DNA of 6,033 bases from positions 1 through 6,033 of the forward strand of contig CADBUT010000021.1 of the NCBI GenBank assembly GCA_902797925.1, in the 5' to 3' direction. A program made the translations under genes and the position numbers. The notes under the pieces are model-generated. The model searched no databases. It was not told where the DNA came from and saw nothing but the letters and a program-made list of their open reading frames with translations. Below are positions 1 to 4,626 of this stretch, piece after piece; the first letter of the stretch is position 1, and each line of letters opens with the position of its first letter. Origin of the DNA: an uncultured Spirochaetaceae bacterium (GTDB taxonomy: Bacteria; Spirochaetota; Spirochaetia; Treponematales; Treponemataceae).

Positions 1-45
1 GACATAAAAGACGGCATATCAATCCGCAACATAGCGATACGCTAA
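1..45 (+). CDS. Possible C-terminal tail of an unidentified protein, cut by the window edge
   Basis: Frame 1 is open from the first base to a TAA at 43-45 and encodes DIKDGISIRNIAIR. The string resembles the start of a helix-turn-helix (an 'I-x-x-G-x-S-x-R-x-I-A' pattern, as in resolvase-type or regulator DNA-binding segments), but 14 residues are too few to assign a family. If it is real, the gene lies mostly to the left of the window and converges on the toxin gene that ends at 181. Frame 3 is also open here, up to 210, so the reading frame itself is uncertain. Confidence 0.2.
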   Translation, partial: DIKDGISIRNIAIR

Positions 46-79
46 GCAGATTGCACCGACTTAAACGAGCAAAACACTC

Positions 80-159
80 CGGGCGGGACGCAGGCGAAAA
101 TAAGGAAGGGAGCCCTGTGGGAAGGTTTCCTTATTTTCGCCGTTGCTGGGACCCGCCCG
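80..159. repeat. Long interrupted inverted repeat between convergent gene ends
   Basis: Two nested pairs of arms are visible. The outer arms are CGGGCGGG (80-87) and CCCGCCCG (152-159). The inner arms are GGCGAAAATAAGGAA (93-107) and TTCCTTATTTTCGCC (127-141), a perfect 15-bp match around a 19-base centre. Bases 88-92 and 142-151 are unequal and would bulge. No T-run follows either side, so it is not a classic intrinsic terminator, although its place between a possible plus-strand gene end (45) and the toxin stop (181) would suit a bidirectional transcription barrier or 3'-end stabiliser. A dispersed palindromic repeat element is the main alternative. Confidence 0.75.
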
Positions 160-180
160 ACAGGTTTGGATTGTGTCATT

Positions 181-453
181 TTATAAACCAAGCTCGCTGT
201 GTGAATTAATGCGGTAGGCAGTTATAATCATAACGTCTTCTTCTTTTCCATAAATCAGGATAAGGTCTGGCTTTACATGGCAATCCCGAAAATTTTTCAA
301 ATTACCTTTGAGCTGATGGTCGCGGTATTTTTCCGGCAAAGGGATTCCATCAAGAATCATGTTAACCACAGAATCAACAATTTTTCTGTCACTTTCAGAG
401 AGTCTGGCATATTCTTTGTCGAATTTTTTTGTTGTGGCAAATTTATAGCGCAT
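181..453 (-). CDS. YafQ/RelE-family mRNA interferase toxin of a type II toxin-antitoxin module
   Basis: This 90-residue protein has the length and fold pattern of RelE/ParE-superfamily toxins, closest to YafQ, which cleave mRNA on the translating ribosome and are neutralised by the antitoxin made just upstream. Visible motifs are an N-terminal basic helix (TTKKFDKEYARL), DHQLKG around His46, RDCHVKPDLILIY (His59 and Asp63, spaced as in YafQ) and a C-terminal RINSHSEL with Arg81 and His85. The Trp that follows the Asp in E. coli YafQ is Leu64 here, and the C-terminal aromatic residue is not evident. Its ATG lies within the last codons of the antitoxin gene (11-bp overlap) with only a weak purine stretch upstream, so translation is probably coupled to the antitoxin. 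The stop is at 181-183. Family membership is firm; actual toxicity is inferred. Confidence 0.88.
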   Translation of the reverse strand: MRYKFATTKKFDKEYARLSESDRKIVDSVVNMILDGIPLPEKYRDHQLKGNLKNFRDCHVKPDLILIYGKEEDVMIITAYRINSHSELGL

Positions 454-664
454 GTGCTTTTCTGTAATCTTCTATAGTGGAATAAGTCTGAAGTGTACCG
501 TCTGCTATCTGTGCGCGGATTTCAGCCCGGTCTGCAAGAAGACTTTCTTCAAGTGGAGAAAGTTCCTCAAAAGTTACGGTAGCATTAGGAGAAAGACGAA
601 CTACGCTTTTTATGGCATCAATCAGCCTTGTATCTGCGTTTTCTATTGTCATAGTCATCATCAT
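443..664 (-). CDS. Antitoxin partner of the YafQ/RelE-like toxin
   Basis: This 73-residue acidic protein sits directly upstream of the toxin and overlaps it by 11 bp, the usual antitoxin-first layout. The N-terminal half (MTIENADTRLIDAIKSVVRL) looks like a strand plus helix suitable for dimerisation or DNA contact, but I cannot assign it confidently to RelB/DinJ or Phd. The C-terminal half is Glu/Ala-rich and ends in TYSTIEDYRKAH, similar to toxin-wrapping tails of RelB- or Phd-type antitoxins. The start at 664 is preferred because an AGAGG ribosome site (673-677 on the plus numbering) lies 8 bases upstream; ATGs at codons 2, 3 and 5 are alternatives. A promoter with an extended -10 lies at 685-693, implying a very short leader. 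Autorepression by the antitoxin or complex is typical of such families but no operator is proven here. Confidence 0.8.
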   Translation of the reverse strand: MMMTMTIENADTRLIDAIKSVVRLSPNATVTFEELSPLEESLLADRAEIRAQIADGTLQTYSTIEDYRKAHAL

Positions 665-678
665 TTGGTTTTCCTCTT

Positions 679-710
679 AAAGCTATTATAACACGCTTGT
701 GCTCAAACTG
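679..710. repeat. 32-bp direct repeat, proximal copy (carries the toxin-antitoxin promoter)
   Basis: This copy and 971-1002 match at 30 of 32 positions: the first 24 bases are identical, two bases differ (TC here, AT there), then AAACTG follows in both. The copies lie 292 bp apart in the same orientation and flank the palindromic segment. Such direct repeats could reflect a duplication made when the intervening repeat element arrived, or a later recombination that used the shared AAAGC at the element's edge. Confidence 0.9.
685..693 (-). promoter_or_regulatory. Extended -10 promoter for the antitoxin-toxin operon
   Basis: On the minus strand the sequence reads TGTTATAAT, a perfect TATAAT hexamer with the TG of an extended -10. 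No good -35 hexamer is seen 16-18 bases upstream, which extended -10 promoters can tolerate. Initiation would fall near 677-679, just at the ribosome site (AAGAGGA), giving a leader of about 13-15 bases before the antitoxin ATG at 664. Confidence 0.65.
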
Positions 711-742
711 CTATTTGCTTTTTCTAGTTTTTGCCATGCCGC

Positions 743-792
743 GGTCACTTCGACTTAGTTCGGCTTCGCTCACCGACCAACGCTCAGTGACC
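743..792. repeat. Nested palindrome bounded by GGTCACT / AGTGACC
   Basis: The outer arms GGTCACT (743-749) and AGTGACC (786-792) are perfect complements. Inside lies a second small palindrome, TCGG (760-763) against CCGA (773-776), around CTTCGCTCA. The fragments CTTCGACT and CGCTCAGTG resemble a palindrome type built on 'cacTTCGactACGCTCAgtg' that I recognise as recurring in many bacterial intergenic regions, so this looks like one such element containing a related piece in its loop. Its function is unknown. Confidence 0.6.
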
Positions 793-801
793 AGCTTTGC
801 G

Positions 802-970
802 AAAACTTGAAAGCCGGGTTTGCGGTTGGGCTGAACCTACAAAATTAGCTTTATCGGCAAACCCTGCAAGTTTTGCTCCGCAAAACTTGAAAGCCGGGTG
901 CGCATAAGCTTTTTCTACGGAATAGCTTAATCTGGCGCACCGCTGCAAGTTTCCGCTCCGCGAAAACTTG
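802..970. repeat. Tandem array of two ~80-bp hairpin units with conserved outer and variable inner stems
   Basis: AAAACTTG recurs at 802-809, 882-889 and 963-970 (spacing 80 and 81), each followed by AAAGC. In unit A AAAACTTG pairs with CAAGTTTT (867-874), and inside it GGGTTTGC (816-823) pairs with GCAAACCC (857-864). In unit B AAACTTG (883-889) pairs with CAAGTTT (946-952), and GGTGCGC (897-903) pairs with GCGCACC (935-941), with a further TAAGCT (905-910) / AGCTTA (924-929) pair. At each junction an alternative tight hairpin forms: CAAGTTTTGC (867-876) with GCAAAACTTG (880-889) around TCC, and a similar one at 946-970, also with a TCC loop. The inner stems differ between units yet stay paired. 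It may be a REP-like repeat or part of a structured transcript. Confidence 0.85.
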
Positions 971-1002
971 AAAGCTATTATAACACGCTTGTGCATAAAC
1001 TG
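971..1002. repeat. 32-bp direct repeat, distal copy (second promoter copy)
   Basis: This is the second copy of the 679-710 segment, in the same orientation and identical over the first 24 bases. It directly adjoins the hairpin array: the last AAAACTTG of the array (963-970) runs straight into AAAGC, which is both the array's own continuation motif and the first five bases of this repeat. Confidence 0.9.
977..985 (-). promoter_or_regulatory. Duplicate extended -10 promoter facing the hairpin array
   Basis: The same TGTTATAAT as in the proximal promoter is preserved here on the minus strand, again without a clear -35. Expected initiation is near 969-971, the edge of the hairpin array, so a transcript would begin with the array and could run about 300 bases to the antitoxin start. 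It lies downstream of the predicted bioY terminator. Activity is inferred from the intact hexamer only. Confidence 0.5.
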
Positions 1003-1014
1003 TCGGTTTTTCTG

Positions 1015-1039
1015 AAAGAAAAAGCGGCGCTTTTCGCCG
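1015..1039 (-). terminator. Probable Rho-independent terminator of bioY
   Basis: On the minus strand the sequence reads CGGCG-AAAAG-CGCCG followed by CTTTTTCTTT. The stem is 1035-1039 with 1025-1029, a 5-bp G+C stem around a 5-base loop, and the T-rich tail spans 1015-1023. It lies about 100 bases beyond the bioY stop. The stem is short, so efficiency may be modest. Confidence 0.55.
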
Positions 1040-1140
1040 GTTAAACTCTATTCGTAGATTAATCTATTGCGAAAAGAGGCATGCGAGCAGTCCGACGGAT
1101 GCAAGCCACGGATTTCCGCCAAATTGTATAATTCTATAGT

Positions 1141-1707
1141 TTAATTCAATTTTTGCGCCGCGATGGGCCGGAGCAACGCCACAAGCGGAACGGTTATTAG
1201 GCATTTTATTAAGTCTGCAATAAAGTACGGCACCAGCTGCGGCATAAGCTCAGCGAACATCTGCACGCCGCCGTCAAGAATCTTGATGAGCGGAAAAACA
1301 TAAATGACAGCGTAGCCCGCAAGGCAAGACGAGGCGATTTTCTGCACCGGCGTCTTTTCGTCAGCCGAAGGCACTTTCATCATAAAGCCGACGACCAGCG
1401 CCGCCACAAAATAGCCGAGCAGAAAATTCCCGCGGATAGTTGAAAGATGCGCCATGCCTCTTGCACCGCCTGCAAATACAGGCAGCCCGAAAGCACCCGC
1501 CAGAAGGAACAGACCGACCGCGCCCGAAGTCTGCACGCCGCCAAAAACAGCCGCGGCAAGAACCACAATCATGTTCTGAATAACAAACGGCAAAGGTTCT
1601 GCCTTTAACGAAATAGTGCCCGTGGCGCAAAGCAGAATGGCTGTGGCAATTACGCAGATTGAGCGTCTTTTGTTAAGTTCGTTTTTCGTAAGTTCGTTTT
1701 CGTCCAT
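1141..1707 (-). CDS. bioY: BioY, substrate-binding membrane subunit (S component) of a biotin ECF transporter
   Basis: This 188-residue, very hydrophobic protein has the length and pattern of BioY, which binds biotin in the inner membrane and works with an energy-coupling module (an ATPase pair and a T component) or, in some species, without one. No such partner gene is in this window. Recognisable signatures are the Pro-Phe-x-x-Gln segment (residues 40-44), GAFGLPVFAGGARG (71-84) and a C-terminal VPYFIADLIKCLI (159-171) with the conserved Asp165 and Lys168. The usual glycine-rich GPTGGYLxG stretch is altered to STIRGNFLLG (89-98). About six membrane segments are likely, after a charged, basic N-terminus (residues 1-15). 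The ATG at 1707 has an AAGGA site 8 bases upstream. The gene follows lnt after 43 bp on the same strand with no visible terminator between them, so co-transcription with lnt is likely. Confidence 0.9.
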   Translation of the reverse strand: MDENELTKNELNKRRSICVIATAILLCATGTISLKAEPLPFVIQNMIVVLAAAVFGGVQTSGAVGLFLLAGAFGLPVFAGGARGMAHLSTIRGNFLLGYFVAALVVGFMMKVPSADEKTPVQKIASSCLAGYAVIYVFPLIKILDGGVQMFAELMPQLVPYFIADLIKCLITVPLVALLRPIAAQKLN

Positions 1708-1740
1708 TTGATGTTCCTTCTATATTTTACTTATTTCGAT

Positions 1741-1760
1741 TTAGTGCTTTTTAGTGCTTT
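1741..1760. repeat. Short tandem duplication at the lnt stop codon
   Basis: TTAGTGCTTT occurs twice in direct succession (1741-1750 and 1751-1760). It covers the lnt stop codon (1751-1753) and the start of the lnt-bioY gap. It is most likely a simple slippage or small duplication; because the unit is 10 bp it does not extend the reading frame. Confidence 0.8.
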
Positions 1761-3388
1761 TTATAAGTTTCAATAATGCATTCGGCAAAATAAGCAACCA
1801 AAAGCAGCATGAACAATATCACAATCCAGTCGCCAAGCTGCGCATAAACTGTCGGCTTGTGCTCATAAATCGGCACTGGCGCAACAATTGCCGCCTCTTC
1901 AAAAAGCGGAAGGTCTGCAATGATTCGGCCTTTCGCGTCTACAACGCCTGAATAGCCCGAATTTGTCGTCCTTACAAGCGTCGTGCGTAGCTCAATCGCC
2001 CTGAAGGCGGCAATCACAAAATGCTGATATTCTGCTGACTTGAGGTTTGACCACGAATCATTCGAGATGCTCATAAGCACTTCTGCGCCTGTCTTGTAAA
2101 AGCCTCTGCAAATATCCGGAAAAGCGTCTTCAAAGCAGATTGGCACGCTGAACCGCAGGTTGCCGCCGTCCTGCAGCGGCACTTCGTAGACGATGTACTT
2201 ATCCCATTTTGACCAGCCGTCAGAAAAGCCTACAAGCGTGTCCATTGTCTTTTTGAACCACGGGTTATCCATGAACGGAATATATTCCGCAAACGGAACA
2301 AGGTGAATCTTGCCCGACATGCCAATGATGTTGGTGTCTTTGTCAAAGACAACCGCGCCGTTATAGAATTTCTGCTTGCCGTTTTCTATAAAATAGAGCG
2401 GCGCGCCGACGGCAAAGGGCACGCCTGCTTTTTTCATAAACTGAATAACGGGCTGCTTGCTCGGCGAAGTCTGATAATAGAAATATGAATCGGGGAAAGC
2501 GTAGTTCAAAATCGATTCAGACCAGCATACTACATCAGGCTTAACGTTGCCCTGCAAGGCTTGGGCTGTCATCTTTTGTGCCGAAATTACGCTCGGCGAA
2601 TCGCCTTCTTCAAACCAAGAGTCTGTGTTGTGCTGAATTATCGCGATGTTCGCGGTTTTTACTGGTTTCATCGGTCTGATGTACTGAACTGCGCCGTAAA
2701 CGAATGAAACTGCAAAAAGGCTTGCCGTTATTGCGGCAATGCATAAGTACATGCGCTTTACAAGATTATCAAGGCGCGGCTGGTAGGCTGAAAAAAGCAT
2801 TATGCCTTCCGCAAAAGTTGCCGCGAACAAAGACCACAAGAAGCTTATGCCCCAAGTTCCGGTTATGTCTACAATCTGAATCAGCAGCGGCGACTGGAAC
2901 GAAGTCATTACAAGCGTGCCCCACGGATAGGCGAGGAAGCCAACTGATTTTGTCCATTCCCAGATTGAATAGATTGCGGCAAAGAAGAGCACGCGCTTCA
3001 ATGTTTTTGCCGCGCCCCTGAAAGACATGTCTTGAAGCGCCGCTTCTTCCGGCGAAAAATCGAGGAACGCAAGCGCGCCGTGAAAAAATGCGCCGAACAT
3101 ATAGCCTTCAAGCGTATAAGCAACTGTCGGTGCGCCCAGCGTGAAAATTGCAAAGTCTTTGAAGTTGCCGAGCCAGAAGCTCGAAAGCAGCTGCATAAGC
3201 CCAAAGTGCAGCCCCGTGAGCAGGCCTGCGCGTCTGAATGTTTTTGCGCTTCTTAATGCAAGATAAAACGGCACAAGAGAAAAAAGCCCTAAAATAGGCG
3301 AGCCTAGATGAAGAATCTCGTTCGGAATGCCTGCCGAAAGGAGCAGCGCTGAAAAAATGATATAAAAAACTTGTAAAAATCCATTCAT
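1751..3388 (-). CDS. lnt: Apolipoprotein N-acyltransferase (Lnt)
   Basis: Lnt transfers the third acyl chain from a phospholipid to the N-terminal cysteine of diacylated lipoproteins in the inner membrane, the last step after Lgt and LspA. The 545 residues are slightly longer than typical (about 510). The N-terminal 240 residues are hydrophobic, with several membrane segments and the YPWGTL motif (154-159). A periplasmic nitrilase-type domain follows: VVCWSES with Glu291, GKIHLVPFAEYIPF with Lys360 and Glu368, and VPICFEDAF with Cys418, matching the Glu-Lys-Cys catalytic triad; SNDSW (442-446) also fits the family. A final membrane segment lies near 519-537, followed by a basic tail ending KKH. 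The chosen ATG at 3388 has no Shine-Dalgarno sequence and lies only a few bases from a likely transcription start, so the mRNA may be nearly leaderless. It is divergent from the GHMP-kinase-like gene and is followed by bioY. Confidence 0.95.
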   Translation of the reverse strand: MNGFLQVFYIIFSALLLSAGIPNEILHLGSPILGLFSLVPFYLALRSAKTFRRAGLLTGLHFGLMQLLSSFWLGNFKDFAIFTLGAPTVAYTLEGYMFGAFFHGALAFLDFSPEEAALQDMSFRGAAKTLKRVLFFAAIYSIWEWTKSVGFLAYPWGTLVMTSFQSPLLIQIVDITGTWGISFLWSLFAATFAEGIMLFSAYQPRLDNLVKRMYLCIAAITASLFAVSFVYGAVQYIRPMKPVKTANIAIIQHNTDSWFEEGDSPSVISAQKMTAQALQGNVKPDVVCWSESILNYAFPDSYFYYQTSPSKQPVIQFMKKAGVPFAVGAPLYFIENGKQKFYNGAVVFDKDTNIIGMSGKIHLVPFAEYIPFMDNPWFKKTMDTLVGFSDGWSKWDKYIVYEVPLQDGGNLRFSVPICFEDAFPDICRGFYKTGAEVLMSISNDSWSNLKSAEYQHFVIAAFRAIELRTTLVRTTNSGYSGVVDAKGRIIADLPLFEEAAIVAPVPIYEHKPTVYAQLGDWIVILFMLLLVAYFAECIIETYKKH

Positions 3389-3399
3389 TATATTATCAT
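3371..3399 (+). promoter_or_regulatory. Candidate promoter of the plus-strand operon
   Basis: TTGTAA (3371-3376) and TATCAT (3394-3399) are separated by 17 bases, giving a plausible sigma-70-type promoter whose -35 lies inside the lnt start region. Initiation near 3406 would leave a leader of about 50 bases before the ATG at 3455. An alternative -10, TATGAT (3404-3409), has no matching -35. This is a prediction from hexamers only. Confidence 0.35.
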
Positions 3400-3410
3400 T
3401 TTATATGATA
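3394..3410. promoter_or_regulatory. Inverted repeat TATCAT-N5-ATGATA across both divergent promoters; possible operator
   Basis: Perfect 6-bp arms at 3394-3399 and 3405-3410 flank TTTAT. The repeat covers the predicted -10 regions of both the lnt promoter and the plus-strand promoter, a position where a bound repressor could control both directions. The region is very A+T rich, so a chance palindrome is possible, and no regulator gene is nearby. Confidence 0.35.
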
Positions 3411-3427
3411 TTGTTGCTGTGAATCAA
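3398..3427 (-). promoter_or_regulatory. Candidate promoter of lnt-bioY with near-leaderless start
   Basis: On the minus strand TTGATT (plus 3422-3427) is followed after 16 bases by TATAAA (3400-3405), or after 18 bases by TAAAAT (3398-3403). Initiation 6-8 bases further would fall about 2-5 bases before the lnt ATG at 3388. This agrees with the absence of a ribosome-binding site in front of that gene. Confidence 0.45.
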
Positions 3428-3454
3428 CACATCCTTTCAGAGGTGATGTAAAAA

Positions 3455-4624
3455 ATGAATCAGGCTGTTCAGGCCCATCAAACTGAATATGGTTCTCAAC
3501 CCGACGTAGTTGTGTCTGCGCCAGGACGTATTCATCTTTTAGGTGAGCATTCCTGGTATTTTAAAGACAAGACATTATCTCTGGCTGTTGATTTACCTGT
3601 TTATGTGCTTATTTCTTTGCGGCAGGATAACAATCTGCGCTTTTATTTCCATCAGCTTAATGAACGTAAACGCTCAAGTCTGCCTGCAATGCGCTTTAGA
3701 AAAGAAGACAGATGGGCAAATGCTTTTAAGGGTGTGCTCTCATCTTTTCTTGCAGCAGGTTATGAATCGCACGGTATGAATGTCACAATCTATTCTGATG
3801 TGCTGCCGTCTGCAGGGTTTGGTGTAAACAGCGCCATAAAGGTTGCTTCTGCCTGTGCCTTAAAACAGCTGATTGCGCCGAAAGCAAAAGACAGCGACTT
3901 AGTTGAATACATAGACAGCGCGAACAGGTTCTTTATGAACACAACAAGCTGTCTTGCAGATATATATACACCTCTTTATGCCAAGAAAAATACATGCATT
4001 CTGACAAATTATAATAACTCTTCGTATGAGATTATTCCGTTTGATTTTCCTGATACTTCGTTTGTTTTAACAGATGCAAGAGTTCCGAGAGTGCATGTCT
4101 GGAACGAGGAAACGCTTTGGACTGCCGAATATGCCTGTCTGCTTGGCGATTTGAAGATAAGCCGCAACGGCGAGATTGTCTACGAAGATTCTGACACTGA
4201 AATAAACGAAGTTCTGTCTGTTGTAAACGAAGACTACCGCAGAAGACTTATCTGTATAATGAAAGAACAGGCTTTGCTGCAGGATGCGCTCTCTGCCTTG
4301 AAAAACAGTAATTTTGCGCAGTTTGCACGCGATGTTGTTCATTCGCACGAGCTTCTCCGCGATTTGTTTCAAATTTCTTGTCCTGAAATTGACTGGCTTG
4401 TTAAGCGCGTCTTTGAGGGTGACATGCTTTCCGGCAAGCCGTTGTCTGCATGTTCAAGAATAACCGGCAAAGGTTTCGGCAGCTCTACATATACTGTTTT
4501 GCAGACTAAAGATTTGGAAGCATACGAAAAACGGCTTGCAGAGTATGAGCGTATTTTTGGTTTTCATGCTATTTGTTATAATGTGCATACGGCAGACGGT
4601 GTTAATTCCGTCTTAAACGGGTGA
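3455..4624 (+). CDS. Divergent galactokinase-family (GHMP kinase) protein, substrate uncertain
   Basis: The 389 residues follow the galactokinase plan: GRIHLLGEH near the N-terminus (24-32), a phosphate-loop region LPSAGFGVNSA (117-127), a segment with Asp169 where the catalytic Asp of CGxMDQ would lie, SHELLRDLFQISCPEIDWLV (297-316) and the C-terminal SRITGKGFGSS (334-344). These make GHMP-kinase ancestry clear. However, the residues that contact galactose are changed: the GEHxDYN motif reads GEHSWYF (Trp34 for the Asp), the serine-rich GLSSSA loop reads GFGVNSA, and the YNxRR motif reads WNEET (216-220). It may phosphorylate another sugar, or have lost kinase activity and serve another role. 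A strong AGGTGA ribosome site (3441-3446) lies 8 bases before the ATG. Its stop overlaps the possible GTG start of surE, so the two are probably co-translated. Automatic naming as galK would overstate what is seen. Confidence 0.82.
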   Translation: MNQAVQAHQTEYGSQPDVVVSAPGRIHLLGEHSWYFKDKTLSLAVDLPVYVLISLRQDNNLRFYFHQLNERKRSSLPAMRFRKEDRWANAFKGVLSSFLAAGYESHGMNVTIYSDVLPSAGFGVNSAIKVASACALKQLIAPKAKDSDLVEYIDSANRFFMNTTSCLADIYTPLYAKKNTCILTNYNNSSYEIIPFDFPDTSFVLTDARVPRVHVWNEETLWTAEYACLLGDLKISRNGEIVYEDSDTEINEVLSVVNEDYRRRLICIMKEQALLQDALSALKNSNFAQFARDVVHSHELLRDLFQISCPEIDWLVKRVFEGDMLSGKPLSACSRITGKGFGSSTYTVLQTKDLEAYEKRLAEYERIFGFHAICYNVHTADGVNSVLNG

Positions 4625-4626
4625 TT

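Larger units (their letters stand above)
665..1140. other. 476-bp intergenic stretch without a credible gene, filled with promoters and palindromes
   Basis: Between the antitoxin start and the bioY stop there is no convincing coding region. From left to right it holds the proximal toxin-antitoxin promoter (within a 32-bp direct repeat, 679-710), a nested palindrome (743-792), a tandem hairpin array (802-970), the second copy of the 32-bp repeat (971-1002), a hairpin plus T-run that would terminate bioY transcription (1015-1039) and a 12-bp palindrome TAGATTAATCTA (1055-1066). In 1067-1140 I see nothing I can name. A 70-codon minus-strand frame at 784-996 is made almost wholly of repeat sequence and is not accepted as a gene. 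Confidence 0.7.

Noticed and set aside
44..179. A minus-strand frame of about 45 codons (MTQSKPVGRVPATAK...) across the 80-159 inverted repeat
   Set aside because: It is short, lacks a ribosome site and reads through a palindrome; nothing in it suggests a protein family.
802..970. CRISPR array
   Set aside because: Only two or three repeats of 8-18 bp are present, the intervening sequences are themselves palindromic and no cas gene is nearby.
711..970. Type III (ToxIN-like) RNA antitoxin repeats in front of the toxin
   Set aside because: The toxin is RelE/YafQ-like with a protein antitoxin gene beside it, and the repeats are 80-bp palindromic units, not the short direct repeats of type III systems.
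784..996. A 70-codon minus-strand frame starting MHKRVIIAFKFSRSG
   Set aside because: It begins inside the duplicated promoter, is composed almost entirely of the hairpin-array sequence and has no ribosome site; it is best explained as a chance frame through repeats.
1055..1066. Palindrome TAGATTAATCTA as an operator
   Set aside because: It lies downstream of bioY with no gene start nearby to control; too short and A+T rich to interpret.
1842..1855. A 14-bp match (GCATAAACTGTCGG) between the end of lnt and 993-1006 next to the distal promoter copy
   Set aside because: In lnt it is explained by codons for a conserved reading frame, and a single 14-bp match within 6 kb can arise by chance.
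2704..3021. A 105-codon plus-strand frame inside lnt
   Set aside because: It lies fully antisense to a well-supported lnt coding region with intact motifs; its composition is that of a shadow frame.
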